From: Neisseria uirgultaei | GTDB taxonomy: Bacteria > Pseudomonadota > Gammaproteobacteria > Burkholderiales > Neisseriaceae | Assembly (NCBI RefSeq): GCF_962719845.1 | Contig: NZ_CAUIYF010000001.1 | Coordinates: 160,572-224,571, forward strand | Reading direction: 5' to 3' | Length of the DNA stretch: 64,000 nt | Part shown: positions 15,574 through 23,637 of the stretch, piece by piece | Layout: each line of letters starts with the position of its first letter | Position numbering within the stretch: position 1 is the first letter of the stretch | Notes under the pieces: model-generated | What the model saw: only the letters and a program-made list of their open reading frames with translations | The model's database searches: none | Told to the model about the DNA's origin: nothing | Position numbers and translations under genes: made by a program

Positions 15574-16229
15574 TTAACACCCTACCGTGAAAGAGGCGCG
15601 CACCAAGCCGTCCAGCTCCAATGCCAAATTGTCCCCCGCACCGATTGCGCCCACACCGGAGGGCGTTCCGGTAAACACCAAATCCCCTTTCCCCAAACCG
15701 TAATCCGCCGCCAGTTTGTGTAAAATTTCCCGAATCGAGTAAATCATCAAACCGGTATCCCCGCGCTGTTTCAATACACCGTTTTGTTTTAATGAAAACA
15801 ACACCTTCTCGGGATTGCCGATTCTGTCTGCCGCCGCAAAATCCGACACGCACGCGGAATGCCTGAACCCTTTTGCCTTCAACCAAGGCAGCCCTTTTTC
15901 CTTCAGACGGCATTGGATATCCCGTGCTGTAAGGTCCAACCCTACACCATATCCTGCGACACATCCCAAAATATCTTCACCCTCGCCCATGCCGTCTGAA
16001 TCCTTACCGACCAGCAACACAAGCTCGCACTCAAAATGTACATCTCTACTGAACTCGGGCAGCAAGATTGTACCGCCGCTATTCAAAATGCTGCCTGACG
16101 GCTTCATAAACACCACAGGTCGGAAGGTATTTCGTTTTTTAACTCTTCGATATGTGCGGCATAATTCCTGCCGATACAGAAAATATTGCCGACCTCGACT
16201 ACTTCTCCTTCTAAAAATACTGAAGCCAC
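15574..16229 (-). pseudogene. Fumarylacetoacetate hydrolase family protein, frameshifted
   Basis: The N-terminal part (GTG at 16229: VASVFLEGEVVEVGNIFCIG, then RNYAAHIEELKNEIPSD) ends in an early stop. One base added in the GG at 16118-16119 restores PVVFMKPSGSILNSGGTILL, then the metal-binding region (HFECELVLLVGKDSDGMGEG) and the FAH core to the stop at 15574 (GDLVFTGTPSGVGAIGAGDN). The full protein would be about 218 residues and would belong to the acylpyruvase/hydratase class. The frameshift separates the substrate-binding N-terminus from the catalytic core, so activity is unlikely unless this is a sequence error. Confidence 0.8.
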
Positions 16230-16251
16230 TTCACTTTCTCCCCAAATAAAA

Positions 16252-16281
16252 ATGCCGTCTGAAATTATTTTCAGACGGCAT
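16252..16281. terminator. Inverted DUS pair after proS
   Basis: ATGCCGTCTGAA and its inverse, with a six-base loop and flanking A and T runs, placed ten bases past the end of proS on the minus strand. Confidence 0.8.
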
Positions 16282-16291
16282 TTGACCAAGC

Positions 16292-18004
16292 TTACACATT
16301 TAATGAAGCTGTTACACGCGCAACAATTTCCCCGATCGGAACCGATTGCGCTTCGTTATCGCGGCGTTCGGCGTATTCGACATTGCCTTCTTTCAAAGCG
16401 CGGTCGCCGATGACGATGCGGTGCGGAATGCCCAACAGCTCGGAATCATTCAGCAATACGCCTGCGCGTTCGTCGCGGTCGTCCAGCAGCACATCCGCGC
16501 CTGCCGCCAGCAGTTCGGCATAGATTTTGTCGGCGGCTTCGCGCACGGTGTCTGATTTTTTGTAGTTCATCGGCACGATAACGACTTCAAACGGCGCCAT
16601 TGCTTTTGTCCAGATGATGCCTTTTTCGTCGTTGTTCTGCTCGATGGCGGCGGCAACGACGCGGGTGATGCCGATGCCGTAGCAGCCCATTTCCATGATT
16701 TGCGATTTGCCGTTGTTGTCGAGGAAGCTTACGTTCATGGCTTGGGTGTATTTGTCGCGCAATTGGAAGACGTGTCCGACTTCGATGCCACGCGCGAGTT
16801 TCAGACAACCTTGTCCGTCGGGGCTTTCGTCGCCTTCGACGACGTTGCGCAAATCGACAAACTCAGGCTCGGCAGCGTCGCGGCCGAAATTGAAGCCGGT
16901 ATAGTGGTAGTCGTCTTCGTTTGCGCCAATAACCCAGTCCGCGCCTTTTTCGGTGGCGAAATCGGCATAGACTTTGCCTGTGAAGCCGACGGGGCCGAGC
17001 GAGCCGCCGTTTGCGCCGAACTGCGCGCGAATGGCGGCAGGGTCTGCCATGGTCAGCGGCGATTTCACGCCTGCGAGTTTTTCGGCTTTGATGTCGTTGA
17101 ACTCATGGTCGCCGCGCAACAGCAATAAAACGATTTCGCCGTCGTTTTCGCCTTCGACTACGATGGATTTCAGCGTTTTTTCAATCGGAATGCTGAGGAA
17201 ATCAACCAATGAATCAATGGTTTTGACGTTCGGTGTGTGTACTTTGGTCAACTCGGCATGAGCGGTCGCGCGTTCGCCTTTGAGCGGCAAGGTTGGCGCC
17301 AGCTCGACATTGGCGGCGTAATCGGAAGTGTCGCTGTACGCAATAACATCTTCGCCGCTTTCCGCCAACACTTGAAACTCGTGCGAACCAGTACCGCCGA
17401 TGCTGCCGGTGTCTGCGGTGACGGGACGGAATTCCAGACCCAGACGAGTGAAGACACGGCAGTAAGCGTCGTACATGGCATCATAGGTCGTCTGAAGCGA
17501 AGCGTAGTCGGCATGGAAGGAATAAGCGTCTTTCATGACAAACTCGCGTGCACGCATCACGCCGAAGCGCGGACGCACTTCATCACGGAATTTGGTTTGG
17601 ATGTGGTAAAAGTTTTTCGGCAGCTGTTTGTAGCTGTTGATTTCTTTGCGCACGATGTCGGCGATGACTTCCTCGCAGGTCGGGCCCATGCAGAAATCGC
17701 GTTCGTGGCGGTCTTTCAGGCGCAGCAGTTCTTTACCGTAAAATTCCCAGCGGCCGGATTCCTGCCACAGCTCGGCAGGCTGCACCACCGGCATCAGCAG
17801 CTCCACGCTGCCCGCGCGCGCCATTTCTTCGCGCACGACGTTTTCGACTTTGCGCAACACGCGCAGCCCCATCGGCATCCAAGTATAAAGGCCGGACGCG
17901 TTGGCTTTAATCAGACCGGCGCGAATCATCAGCTTGTGGCTGGCAAGCGCGGCTTCGGCAGGGGCTTCTTTCAGGGTGGAAATGAAAAATTGGCTGGCTT
18001 TCAT
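16292..18004 (-). CDS. proS: Prolyl-tRNA synthetase
   Basis: A 570-residue cytoplasmic class II synthetase, bacterial long form: catalytic core (MKASQFFISTLKEAPAEAAL, TFRDEVRPRFG-type motif 2 seen as TKFRDEVRPRFGVMRAREFV), an inserted editing (YbaK-like) domain around residues 220-400, motif 3 (MGCYGIGITRVVAAAIEQNN) and a C-terminal anticodon-binding domain. It charges tRNA-Pro and clears mischarged Ala. The start at 18004 is chosen because the frame upstream lacks conservation. It stands alone between a broken FAH gene and the long spacer before aceE. Confidence 0.97.
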   Translation of the reverse strand: MKASQFFISTLKEAPAEAALASHKLMIRAGLIKANASGLYTWMPMGLRVLRKVENVVREEMARAGSVELLMPVVQPAELWQESGRWEFYGKELLRLKDRHERDFCMGPTCEEVIADIVRKEINSYKQLPKNFYHIQTKFRDEVRPRFGVMRAREFVMKDAYSFHADYASLQTTYDAMYDAYCRVFTRLGLEFRPVTADTGSIGGTGSHEFQVLAESGEDVIAYSDTSDYAANVELAPTLPLKGERATAHAELTKVHTPNVKTIDSLVDFLSIPIEKTLKSIVVEGENDGEIVLLLLRGDHEFNDIKAEKLAGVKSPLTMADPAAIRAQFGANGGSLGPVGFTGKVYADFATEKGADWVIGANEDDYHYTGFNFGRDAAEPEFVDLRNVVEGDESPDGQGCLKLARGIEVGHVFQLRDKYTQAMNVSFLDNNGKSQIMEMGCYGIGITRVVAAAIEQNNDEKGIIWTKAMAPFEVVIVPMNYKKSDTVREAADKIYAELLAAGADVLLDDRDERAGVLLNDSELLGIPHRIVIGDRALKEGNVEYAERRDNEAQSVPIGEIVARVTASLNV

Positions 18005-18250
18005 AAAAGTATTTTTCCAAACAGGCAAATTCAAAAGTAAATCGGGTGCAGATTGTAACGCGAAAAAAGCAGGTTTTGCACCAACCTCCAAAATTCACCC
18101 CCTGCCCCAAGCGCGGGACAAATCCCATGCCAGACGACAAAAACATAACCAGAAACATCATATTGAACATAATTACATGATTTTTATAGATTTAAATGTG
18201 CCTATTTTTTAATCAAAATAAGCGTACATTTGTTGCGTAAGACTTTTTTA

Positions 18251-18299
18251 ACACAAGCCGTGGCTTATCAACACGGTTATCCACAAAGCTTGTGTATAG
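18251..18299. promoter_or_regulatory. Cluster of three DnaA-box-like 9-mers inside an inverted repeat
   Basis: TTATCAACA (18265-18273), the perfect box TTATCCACA (18277-18285) and, on the other strand, CTATACACA (18291-18299, one mismatch to TTATNCACA) lie within 35 bases. They sit inside an inverted repeat ACACAAGC/GCTTGTGT (18251-18258, 18288-18295). AT-rich DNA flanks both sides. This could be a DnaA-binding regulatory or titration site. A replication origin is possible but not supported by a neighbouring replication gene. Confidence 0.5.
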
Positions 18300-18602
18300 A
18301 TTTTCTACAATAGGAAAATTGCCGGCAGAGACATAACGATTCGATATCCCACAATTCCGAAAAAATATAACCAAAATTAAACAGAATGTTTTCACAATCA
18401 AAAAGACCTGTCCTTACCAAACGCCCACTTCGGAACGAAACCTGCTTTTAAAAGCATGGTTATTTGCCAGCAGACCCGATTGCTGATAGGATTTCGTGTG
18501 GAGCAGACCGAACATTTTTTCAAGTTTTCCCTTGTTTCCAAGACTTTTATAATTTTTTGAAAACATTGGACTTAAATTATTTTGTTTCGGTTTGATTTAG
18601 AA

Positions 18603-18640
18603 ATTTTCGTTTTTGCTTATTATTTTTCACAAACGAAAAT
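18603..18640 (+). promoter_or_regulatory. Hairpin in the aceE leader
   Basis: ATTTTCGTTT (18603-18612) pairs with AAACGAAAAT (18631-18640), a perfect ten-base-pair stem with an 18-base AT-rich loop, about 60 bases before the aceE start. A second short stem AGGG...CCCT follows. They may stabilise or regulate the leader mRNA, but no known riboswitch is recognised. Confidence 0.35.
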
Positions 18641-18698
18641 AAAGGGGTTGGCTACACCCTCCCTGCCGATTAAACACTCAACATAAAGGATAGATACT

Positions 18699-21362
18699 AT
18701 GTCCACCCAATTACACGATGTTGACCCTATCGAAACCCAAGAGTGGTTGGACGCGTTAAGCTCCGTCCTCGAATATGAAGGCGGCGAACGCGCGCAATAC
18801 CTCTTGGAAAACCTGGTCAAATACTGCCGCGACAAAGGCGTACGTATGCCCCACGGCACGACCACCCCGTATTTGAATACCGTTTCCGTCGAAAACGAAA
18901 AAGGCATTCCGGGCGACCAAAACATCGAACACCGCATCCGTGCATTCGTGCGCTGGAACGCCGCCGCCATCGTACTGCGCGCCGGCAAGAAAGATTTGGA
19001 ACTGGGTGGGCACATCGCATCTTTCCAATCTGCCGCCACCATGTATGAAGTCGGTTTCAACCACTTCTGGAAAGCCAAGGGCGAAGGCGAAGAAGGCGAT
19101 TTGGTCTTCTTCCAAGGCCACGTTGCCCCAGGCATCTATGCACGCGCCTTCGTCGAAGGCCGTCTGACTGAAGATCAACTGAACAACTTCCGCCAAGAAG
19201 TGGACGGACACGGTCTGCCTTCCTATCCACACCCCCACCTCTTGCCCGACTTCTGGCAGTTCCCGACCGTATCTATGGGCTTGGGTCCCATCATGGCGAT
19301 TTATCAAGCGCGTTTCCTGAAATACTTGGAATCACGCGGCTTGGCAAAAACCAAAGGCCGTAAAGTATGGTGTTTCTGCGGCGACGGCGAAATGGACGAA
19401 CCCGAATCCCAAGGTGCAATCGCGCTGGCTGCACGCGAAGGCTTGGACAACCTGATTTTCGTCATCAACTGCAACCTGCAACGCTTGGACGGCCCGGTGC
19501 GCGGCAACGGCAAAATCATCCAAGAATTGGAAGGCAACTTTGCCGGTGCCGGCTGGAATGTCGTCAAAGTCATTTGGGGCCGCCGTTGGGACCGCCTCTT
19601 GGCGAAAGACAAAGACGGCATCCTGCGCCAACGTATGGAAGAATGTTTGGACGGCGACTACCAAACTTACAAATCCAAAGACGGCGCATATGTGCGAGAA
19701 CACTTCTTCAATACGCCCGAACTGAAAGCATTGGTTGCCGATATGACCGATGACGAAATTTGGGCATTGAACCGCGGTGGTCATGATCCTCAAAAAGTGT
19801 ACAACGCCTACGACCGCGCAGCGAACCATGCCGACGGCAAACCTACCGTTATCTTGGCGAAAACCATTAAAGGTTACGGTATGGGCGCATCCGGCGAAGG
19901 TCAGAACGTTGCCCACCAAGCCAAAAAAATGGACAAAGCGTCCCTGAAACAATTCCGCGACCGCTTTGACATTCCGGTTACCGACGAGCAAATCGAAAGC
20001 GGCGATTTGCCTTACCTGTCTTTCGCACCCGATACGGAAGAATACAAATACCTGCACGCACGCCGCGATGCTTTGGGCGGCTACCTGCCGCAACGCAAAC
20101 CGACGCAGGAAGTATTGGAAGTGCCCGAGCTGTCGGCATTCGACGCACAACTCAAATCCAGCGGTGAACGCGAGTTCTCGACCACTATGGCATTTGTCCG
20201 CATTTTGTCAACCTTGTTGAAAGACAAAAAAATCGGCAAACGCGTCGTACCTATCGTTCCCGACGAAAGCCGTACCTTCGGTATGGAAGGTATGTTCCGC
20301 CAATACGGTATTTGGAATCCGAAAGGTCAGCAATATACCCCTCAAGACAAAGACCAGCTGATGTTCTATAAAGAATCTACAGACGGTCAAATCCTGCAGG
20401 AAGGTATTAACGAACCGGGCGCGATGGCAGACTGGATTGCAGCGGCAACCAGCTATGCGAACAGCGACTTCGCCATGATTCCGTTCTATATCTATTATTC
20501 CATGTTCGGTTTCCAACGTATCGGCGACTTGGCATGGGCGGCGGGCGATATGCACGCGCGCGGCTTCCTGTTGGGCGGTACTGCCGGCCGTACGACGCTG
20601 AACGGCGAAGGCCTGCAACACGAAGATGGCCACAGCCATATTCAAGCAGATTTGATTCCAAACTGTGTAACTTACGATCCGACATTCCAATATGAAGTAG
20701 CCGTTATCGTACACGATGGCTTGCGCCGCATGTATGTTAACCACGAAGACGTGTTCTACTACATCACCCTGATGAACGAGAACTACACCCATCCGGATAT
20801 GCCTGAAGGCGTAGAACAAGACATCCTGAAAGGTATGTACCTGCTGAAAGCCGGCGGCAAAGGCGACAAGAAAGTTCAATTGATGGGTTCCGGTACCATC
20901 CTGCAAGAAGTCATTGCCGGTGCCGAATTGCTGAAAGCCGACTTCGGCGTGGAAGCAGACATCTGGTCTTGCCCATCTTTCAACCTGTTGCATCGCGACG
21001 CTATCGAAGTGGAACGCTTCAACCGCCTGAATCCCTTGGAAACTGCAAAAGTACCGTTTGTTACTTCTCAGCTGCAAGGTCATGACGGCCCGGTAATTGC
21101 CGCTACCGACTACATCCGCAGTTATGCCGACCGTATCCGCGCCTACATCCCGAACGACTACCACGTTTTGGGCACCGACGGTTTCGGCCGTTCTGACAGC
21201 CGCGCCAACCTGCGCCGCTTCTTTGAAGTGGATCGCTACAACGTTGCCGTGGCAGCATTGAGCGCATTGGCGGAACAAGGTAAGGTCAGCAAAGAAACCG
21301 TTCAGCAAGCCATTGAAAAATATGGTATCAAAGCCGATTCAGCCCCTAGCTGGAAACGCTGA
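18699..21362 (+). CDS. aceE: Pyruvate dehydrogenase E1 component
   Basis: An 887-residue homodimeric-type E1. It decarboxylates pyruvate with thiamine diphosphate and passes the acetyl group to the lipoyl arms of AceF. The ThDP/Mg motif is visible as CGDGEMDEPESQGAIALAAR (from about residue 226) through to INCNLQ. The transketolase-like central domain (ESRTFGMEGMFRQYG) and C-terminal domain are complete. The length equals that of the E. coli family. It is the first gene of the PDH cluster, followed by aceF after 149 bases with a strong DUS-type hairpin between. Confidence 0.97.
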   Translation: MSTQLHDVDPIETQEWLDALSSVLEYEGGERAQYLLENLVKYCRDKGVRMPHGTTTPYLNTVSVENEKGIPGDQNIEHRIRAFVRWNAAAIVLRAGKKDLELGGHIASFQSAATMYEVGFNHFWKAKGEGEEGDLVFFQGHVAPGIYARAFVEGRLTEDQLNNFRQEVDGHGLPSYPHPHLLPDFWQFPTVSMGLGPIMAIYQARFLKYLESRGLAKTKGRKVWCFCGDGEMDEPESQGAIALAAREGLDNLIFVINCNLQRLDGPVRGNGKIIQELEGNFAGAGWNVVKVIWGRRWDRLLAKDKDGILRQRMEECLDGDYQTYKSKDGAYVREHFFNTPELKALVADMTDDEIWALNRGGHDPQKVYNAYDRAANHADGKPTVILAKTIKGYGMGASGEGQNVAHQAKKMDKASLKQFRDRFDIPVTDEQIESGDLPYLSFAPDTEEYKYLHARRDALGGYLPQRKPTQEVLEVPELSAFDAQLKSSGEREFSTTMAFVRILSTLLKDKKIGKRVVPIVPDESRTFGMEGMFRQYGIWNPKGQQYTPQDKDQLMFYKESTDGQILQEGINEPGAMADWIAAATSYANSDFAMIPFYIYYSMFGFQRIGDLAWAAGDMHARGFLLGGTAGRTTLNGEGLQHEDGHSHIQADLIPNCVTYDPTFQYEVAVIVHDGLRRMYVNHEDVFYYITLMNENYTHPDMPEGVEQDILKGMYLLKAGGKGDKKVQLMGSGTILQEVIAGAELLKADFGVEADIWSCPSFNLLHRDAIEVERFNRLNPLETAKVPFVTSQLQGHDGPVIAATDYIRSYADRIRAYIPNDYHVLGTDGFGRSDSRANLRRFFEVDRYNVAVAALSALAEQGKVSKETVQQAIEKYGIKADSAPSWKR

Positions 21363-21368
21363 TTGATG

Positions 21369-21414
21369 TTTCAGACGGCCTGTTTGCCCCATTCAGACAT
21401 CAGGCCGTCTGAAA
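21369..21414. terminator. Inverted DUS-variant hairpin between aceE and aceF
   Basis: TTTCAGACGGCCTG and its exact reverse complement form a 14-base-pair stem with an 18-base loop, using the GGCCGTCTGAA variant of the uptake sequence. It may attenuate transcription from aceE into aceF. Confidence 0.65.
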
Positions 21415-21511
21415 ACCGAATGCCCGAATGGTTTGAACAGACAAACCGTACCGATGCCTCCTGAAGCAGCTTTCAGACGGCATCCAACTGAAAAAGATTA
21501 AAGGAACTCAA

Positions 21512-23089
21512 ATGAGTATCGTAGAAATCAAAGTCCCCGATATCGGCGGTCACGAAAACGTCGACATCATCGCCGTAGAAGTTAAAGCGGGCGATACCAT
21601 CGCCGTTGACGACACCCTGATTACACTGGAAACCGACAAAGCCACGATGGATGTACCTGCCGATGCGGCCGGTGTCGTGAAAGAAGTGAAAGTCAAAGTC
21701 GGCGACAAAATCTCCGAAGGCGGCGTAATTTTGACCGTTGAAACCGGTGCCGCCGCTGCCGAAACTGCTCCGGCTCCTGCGGCTGAAGCACAACCTGCAC
21801 CTGCCGCCGCACCCGCTGCCGCAGGCGGTGCAACCGTTCAAGTAGCCGTTCCCGACATCGGCGGCCATACCGATGTGGATGTAATCGCCGTTGAAATCAA
21901 AGTTGGCGACACCGTTGCCGAAGACGACACGCTGATTACTTTGGAAACCGATAAAGCGACAATGGACGTACCTTGTACCGCTGCCGGTGTCGTTAAAACC
22001 GTATTCCTGAAAGTCGGCGACAAAGTGTCCGAAGGCTCTGCCATTATCGAAGTGGAAACTGCCGGTTCTGCCGCTCAAGCTGCCGCACCCGCACCGGCTG
22101 CCGCTCCGGCTCCGACTGCTGCCGCCGCGCCCGCACCTTCTGCACCTGCCGCTGCCAAAATCGATGAAGCCGCTTTCGCCAAAGCACACGCCGGTCCTTC
22201 CGCACGCAAACTGGCGCGCGAATTGGGCGTAGATTTGGGTCAAGTCAAAGGTACCGGTCTGAAAGGCCGTATCATGGGCGAAGACGTTAAAGCCTTCGTT
22301 AAATCCGTTATGCAAAGCGGTGCAGGCAAGCCTGCCGCTGCTTCTTTGGGCGGTGGTCTAGACTTGTTGCCATGGCCTAAAGTTGACTTCTCTAAATTCG
22401 GCAGCGTCGAAGTTAAAGAACTGTCTCGCATTAAGAAAATCTCCGGTCAAAACCTGTCTCGCAACTGGGTTGTGATTCCTCACGTTACCGTACACGAAGA
22501 AGCGGACATGACCGAATTGGAAGAATTCCGCAAACAACTGAACAAAGAATGGGAACGCGAAGGCGTGAAACTGTCCCCATTGGCGTTCATTATCAAAGCC
22601 TCCGTTTCCGCGCTGAAAGCCTTCCCTGAATTCAACGCTTCCCTGGATGGCGACAACTTGGTGCTGAAAAACTACTTCAACATCGGTTTCGCAGCCGACA
22701 CGCCAAACGGCTTGGTTGTTCCAGTAATCAAAGACGTGGATCAAAAAGGCTTGAAACAAATCAGCCAAGAGCTGACCGAATTGTCTAAAAAAGCCCGCGA
22801 AGGCAAGCTCAAGCCACAAGAAATGCAAGGCGCATGCTTTACCATTTCCAGCTTGGGCGGTATCGGCGGTACAGGCTTCACACCAATCGTAAATGCTCCT
22901 GAGGTTGCCATCTTGGGCGTGTGCAAATCCCAAATCAAACCAGTTTGGAACGGCAAAGAATTCGCTCCTCGCCTGATGTGCCCATTGAGCCTGTCCTTCG
23001 ACCACCGTGTCATCGACGGTGCCGCCGGTATGCGCTTCACCGTATTCCTGGCTAACCTGTTGAAAGACTTCCGCCGCATTACCTTATAA
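21512..23089 (+). CDS. aceF: Pyruvate dehydrogenase E2, dihydrolipoamide acetyltransferase
   Basis: A 525-residue E2 core with two N-terminal lipoyl domains (lipoyl Lys in ETDKATMDVP at residue 43 and again near 150) linked by Ala/Pro-rich hinges. A peripheral-subunit-binding domain (about 228-265, AGPSARKLARELGVDLGQVK) and a C-terminal acyltransferase domain with SFDHRVIDGAAG (active-site His) follow. It forms the core of the PDH complex and makes acetyl-CoA. AAAGGAA precedes the ATG. narE and then lpdA follow. Confidence 0.97.
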   Translation: MSIVEIKVPDIGGHENVDIIAVEVKAGDTIAVDDTLITLETDKATMDVPADAAGVVKEVKVKVGDKISEGGVILTVETGAAAAETAPAPAAEAQPAPAAAPAAAGGATVQVAVPDIGGHTDVDVIAVEIKVGDTVAEDDTLITLETDKATMDVPCTAAGVVKTVFLKVGDKVSEGSAIIEVETAGSAAQAAAPAPAAAPAPTAAAAPAPSAPAAAKIDEAAFAKAHAGPSARKLARELGVDLGQVKGTGLKGRIMGEDVKAFVKSVMQSGAGKPAAASLGGGLDLLPWPKVDFSKFGSVEVKELSRIKKISGQNLSRNWVVIPHVTVHEEADMTELEEFRKQLNKEWEREGVKLSPLAFIIKASVSALKAFPEFNASLDGDNLVLKNYFNIGFAADTPNGLVVPVIKDVDQKGLKQISQELTELSKKAREGKLKPQEMQGACFTISSLGGIGGTGFTPIVNAPEVAILGVCKSQIKPVWNGKEFAPRLMCPLSLSFDHRVIDGAAGMRFTVFLANLLKDFRRITL

Positions 23090-23103
23090 AATAAAACATC
23101 CTT

Positions 23104-23137
23104 CTCAAGCAGTCTGATAATGTTTGGATTGCTTGAG
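23104..23137 (+). terminator. Hairpin after aceF
   Basis: CTCAAGCA (23104-23111) pairs with TGCTTGAG (23130-23137), an eight-base-pair stem, 14 bases after aceF. There is no T run, so it may be an mRNA-stabilising 3' stem rather than a strong terminator. Confidence 0.45.
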
Positions 23138-23182
23138 ATTGATGAGTGATGGTGTTAAATTCAACCTTTAAATTAATAACTT

Positions 23183-23620
23183 ATGGGAAATTTCTTATAT
23201 AGAGGCATTAATTGCCAACAAGATGAGCAAAATAATGGACAATTAAAACCTAAAGGTAATAAAGCTGAAGTTGTAATTCGTTATGATGGCAAGTTTAAAT
23301 ATGATGGTAAAGCTACACATGGTCCAAGTGTGAAGAATGCAGTTTACGCCCATCAAATTGAAACAGGTCTATATGACGGATGTTATATATCTACGACAAC
23401 AGACAAGGAAATTGCCAAGAAATTTGCAACAAGCTCCGGCATCGAAAATGGCTATATATATGTTTTAAATAGAGATTTGTTTAGTCAATATTCTATTTTT
23501 AAATATGAGGTTGAACATCCAGAAAACCCAGATGAGAAGGAAGTAACAATCAGAGCTGAAGATTGTGGTTGTATTCCTGAAGAAGTGATTATTGCTAAAG
23601 AGTTGATAGAAATTAACTAA
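23183..23620 (+). CDS. narE: NarE, mono-ADP-ribosyltransferase toxin
   Basis: A 145-residue protein that I recognise as NarE of N. meningitidis, a mono-ADP-ribosyltransferase and NAD-glycohydrolase. The R-S-E catalytic pattern is visible: Arg7 in LYRGI, STT at 70-72 and the ExE motif at Glu109/Glu111 (KYEVEHP). Cys67 and Cys128, reported as iron-sulfur ligands, are both present. There is no signal peptide. The gene is AT-rich and sits between aceF and lpdA in the PDH cluster, so it is a horizontally acquired insert co-oriented with the complex genes. The frame is intact, unlike reported gonococcal copies. Confidence 0.93.
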   Translation: MGNFLYRGINCQQDEQNNGQLKPKGNKAEVVIRYDGKFKYDGKATHGPSVKNAVYAHQIETGLYDGCYISTTTDKEIAKKFATSSGIENGYIYVLNRDLFSQYSIFKYEVEHPENPDEKEVTIRAEDCGCIPEEVIIAKELIEIN

Positions 23621-23637
23621 GTTGAAAGGTCAATATA

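Larger units (their letters stand above)
18005..18698. other. AT-rich spacer between proS and aceE with DnaA-box-like sites
   Basis: This spacer of 694 bases separates two divergent genes and has no recognisable gene. It contains a cluster of DnaA-box-like 9-mers (18265-18299), a ten-base-pair hairpin (18603-18612 with 18631-18640), and long AT-rich stretches at 18175-18240 and 18530-18640 that must hold the aceE promoter. The immediate leader of aceE has AAAGGA about eleven bases before the ATG. Nothing else is visible. Confidence 0.6.

Noticed and set aside
18251..18299. Chromosomal replication origin
   Set aside because: Only three boxes, no dnaA, dnaN, gidA or rpmH neighbour, and no skew information. 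Kept only as a DnaA-box cluster.
20208..21308. Open frame of 366 codons antisense to aceE
   Set aside because: A shadow of aceE. No domain pattern and no ribosome site.
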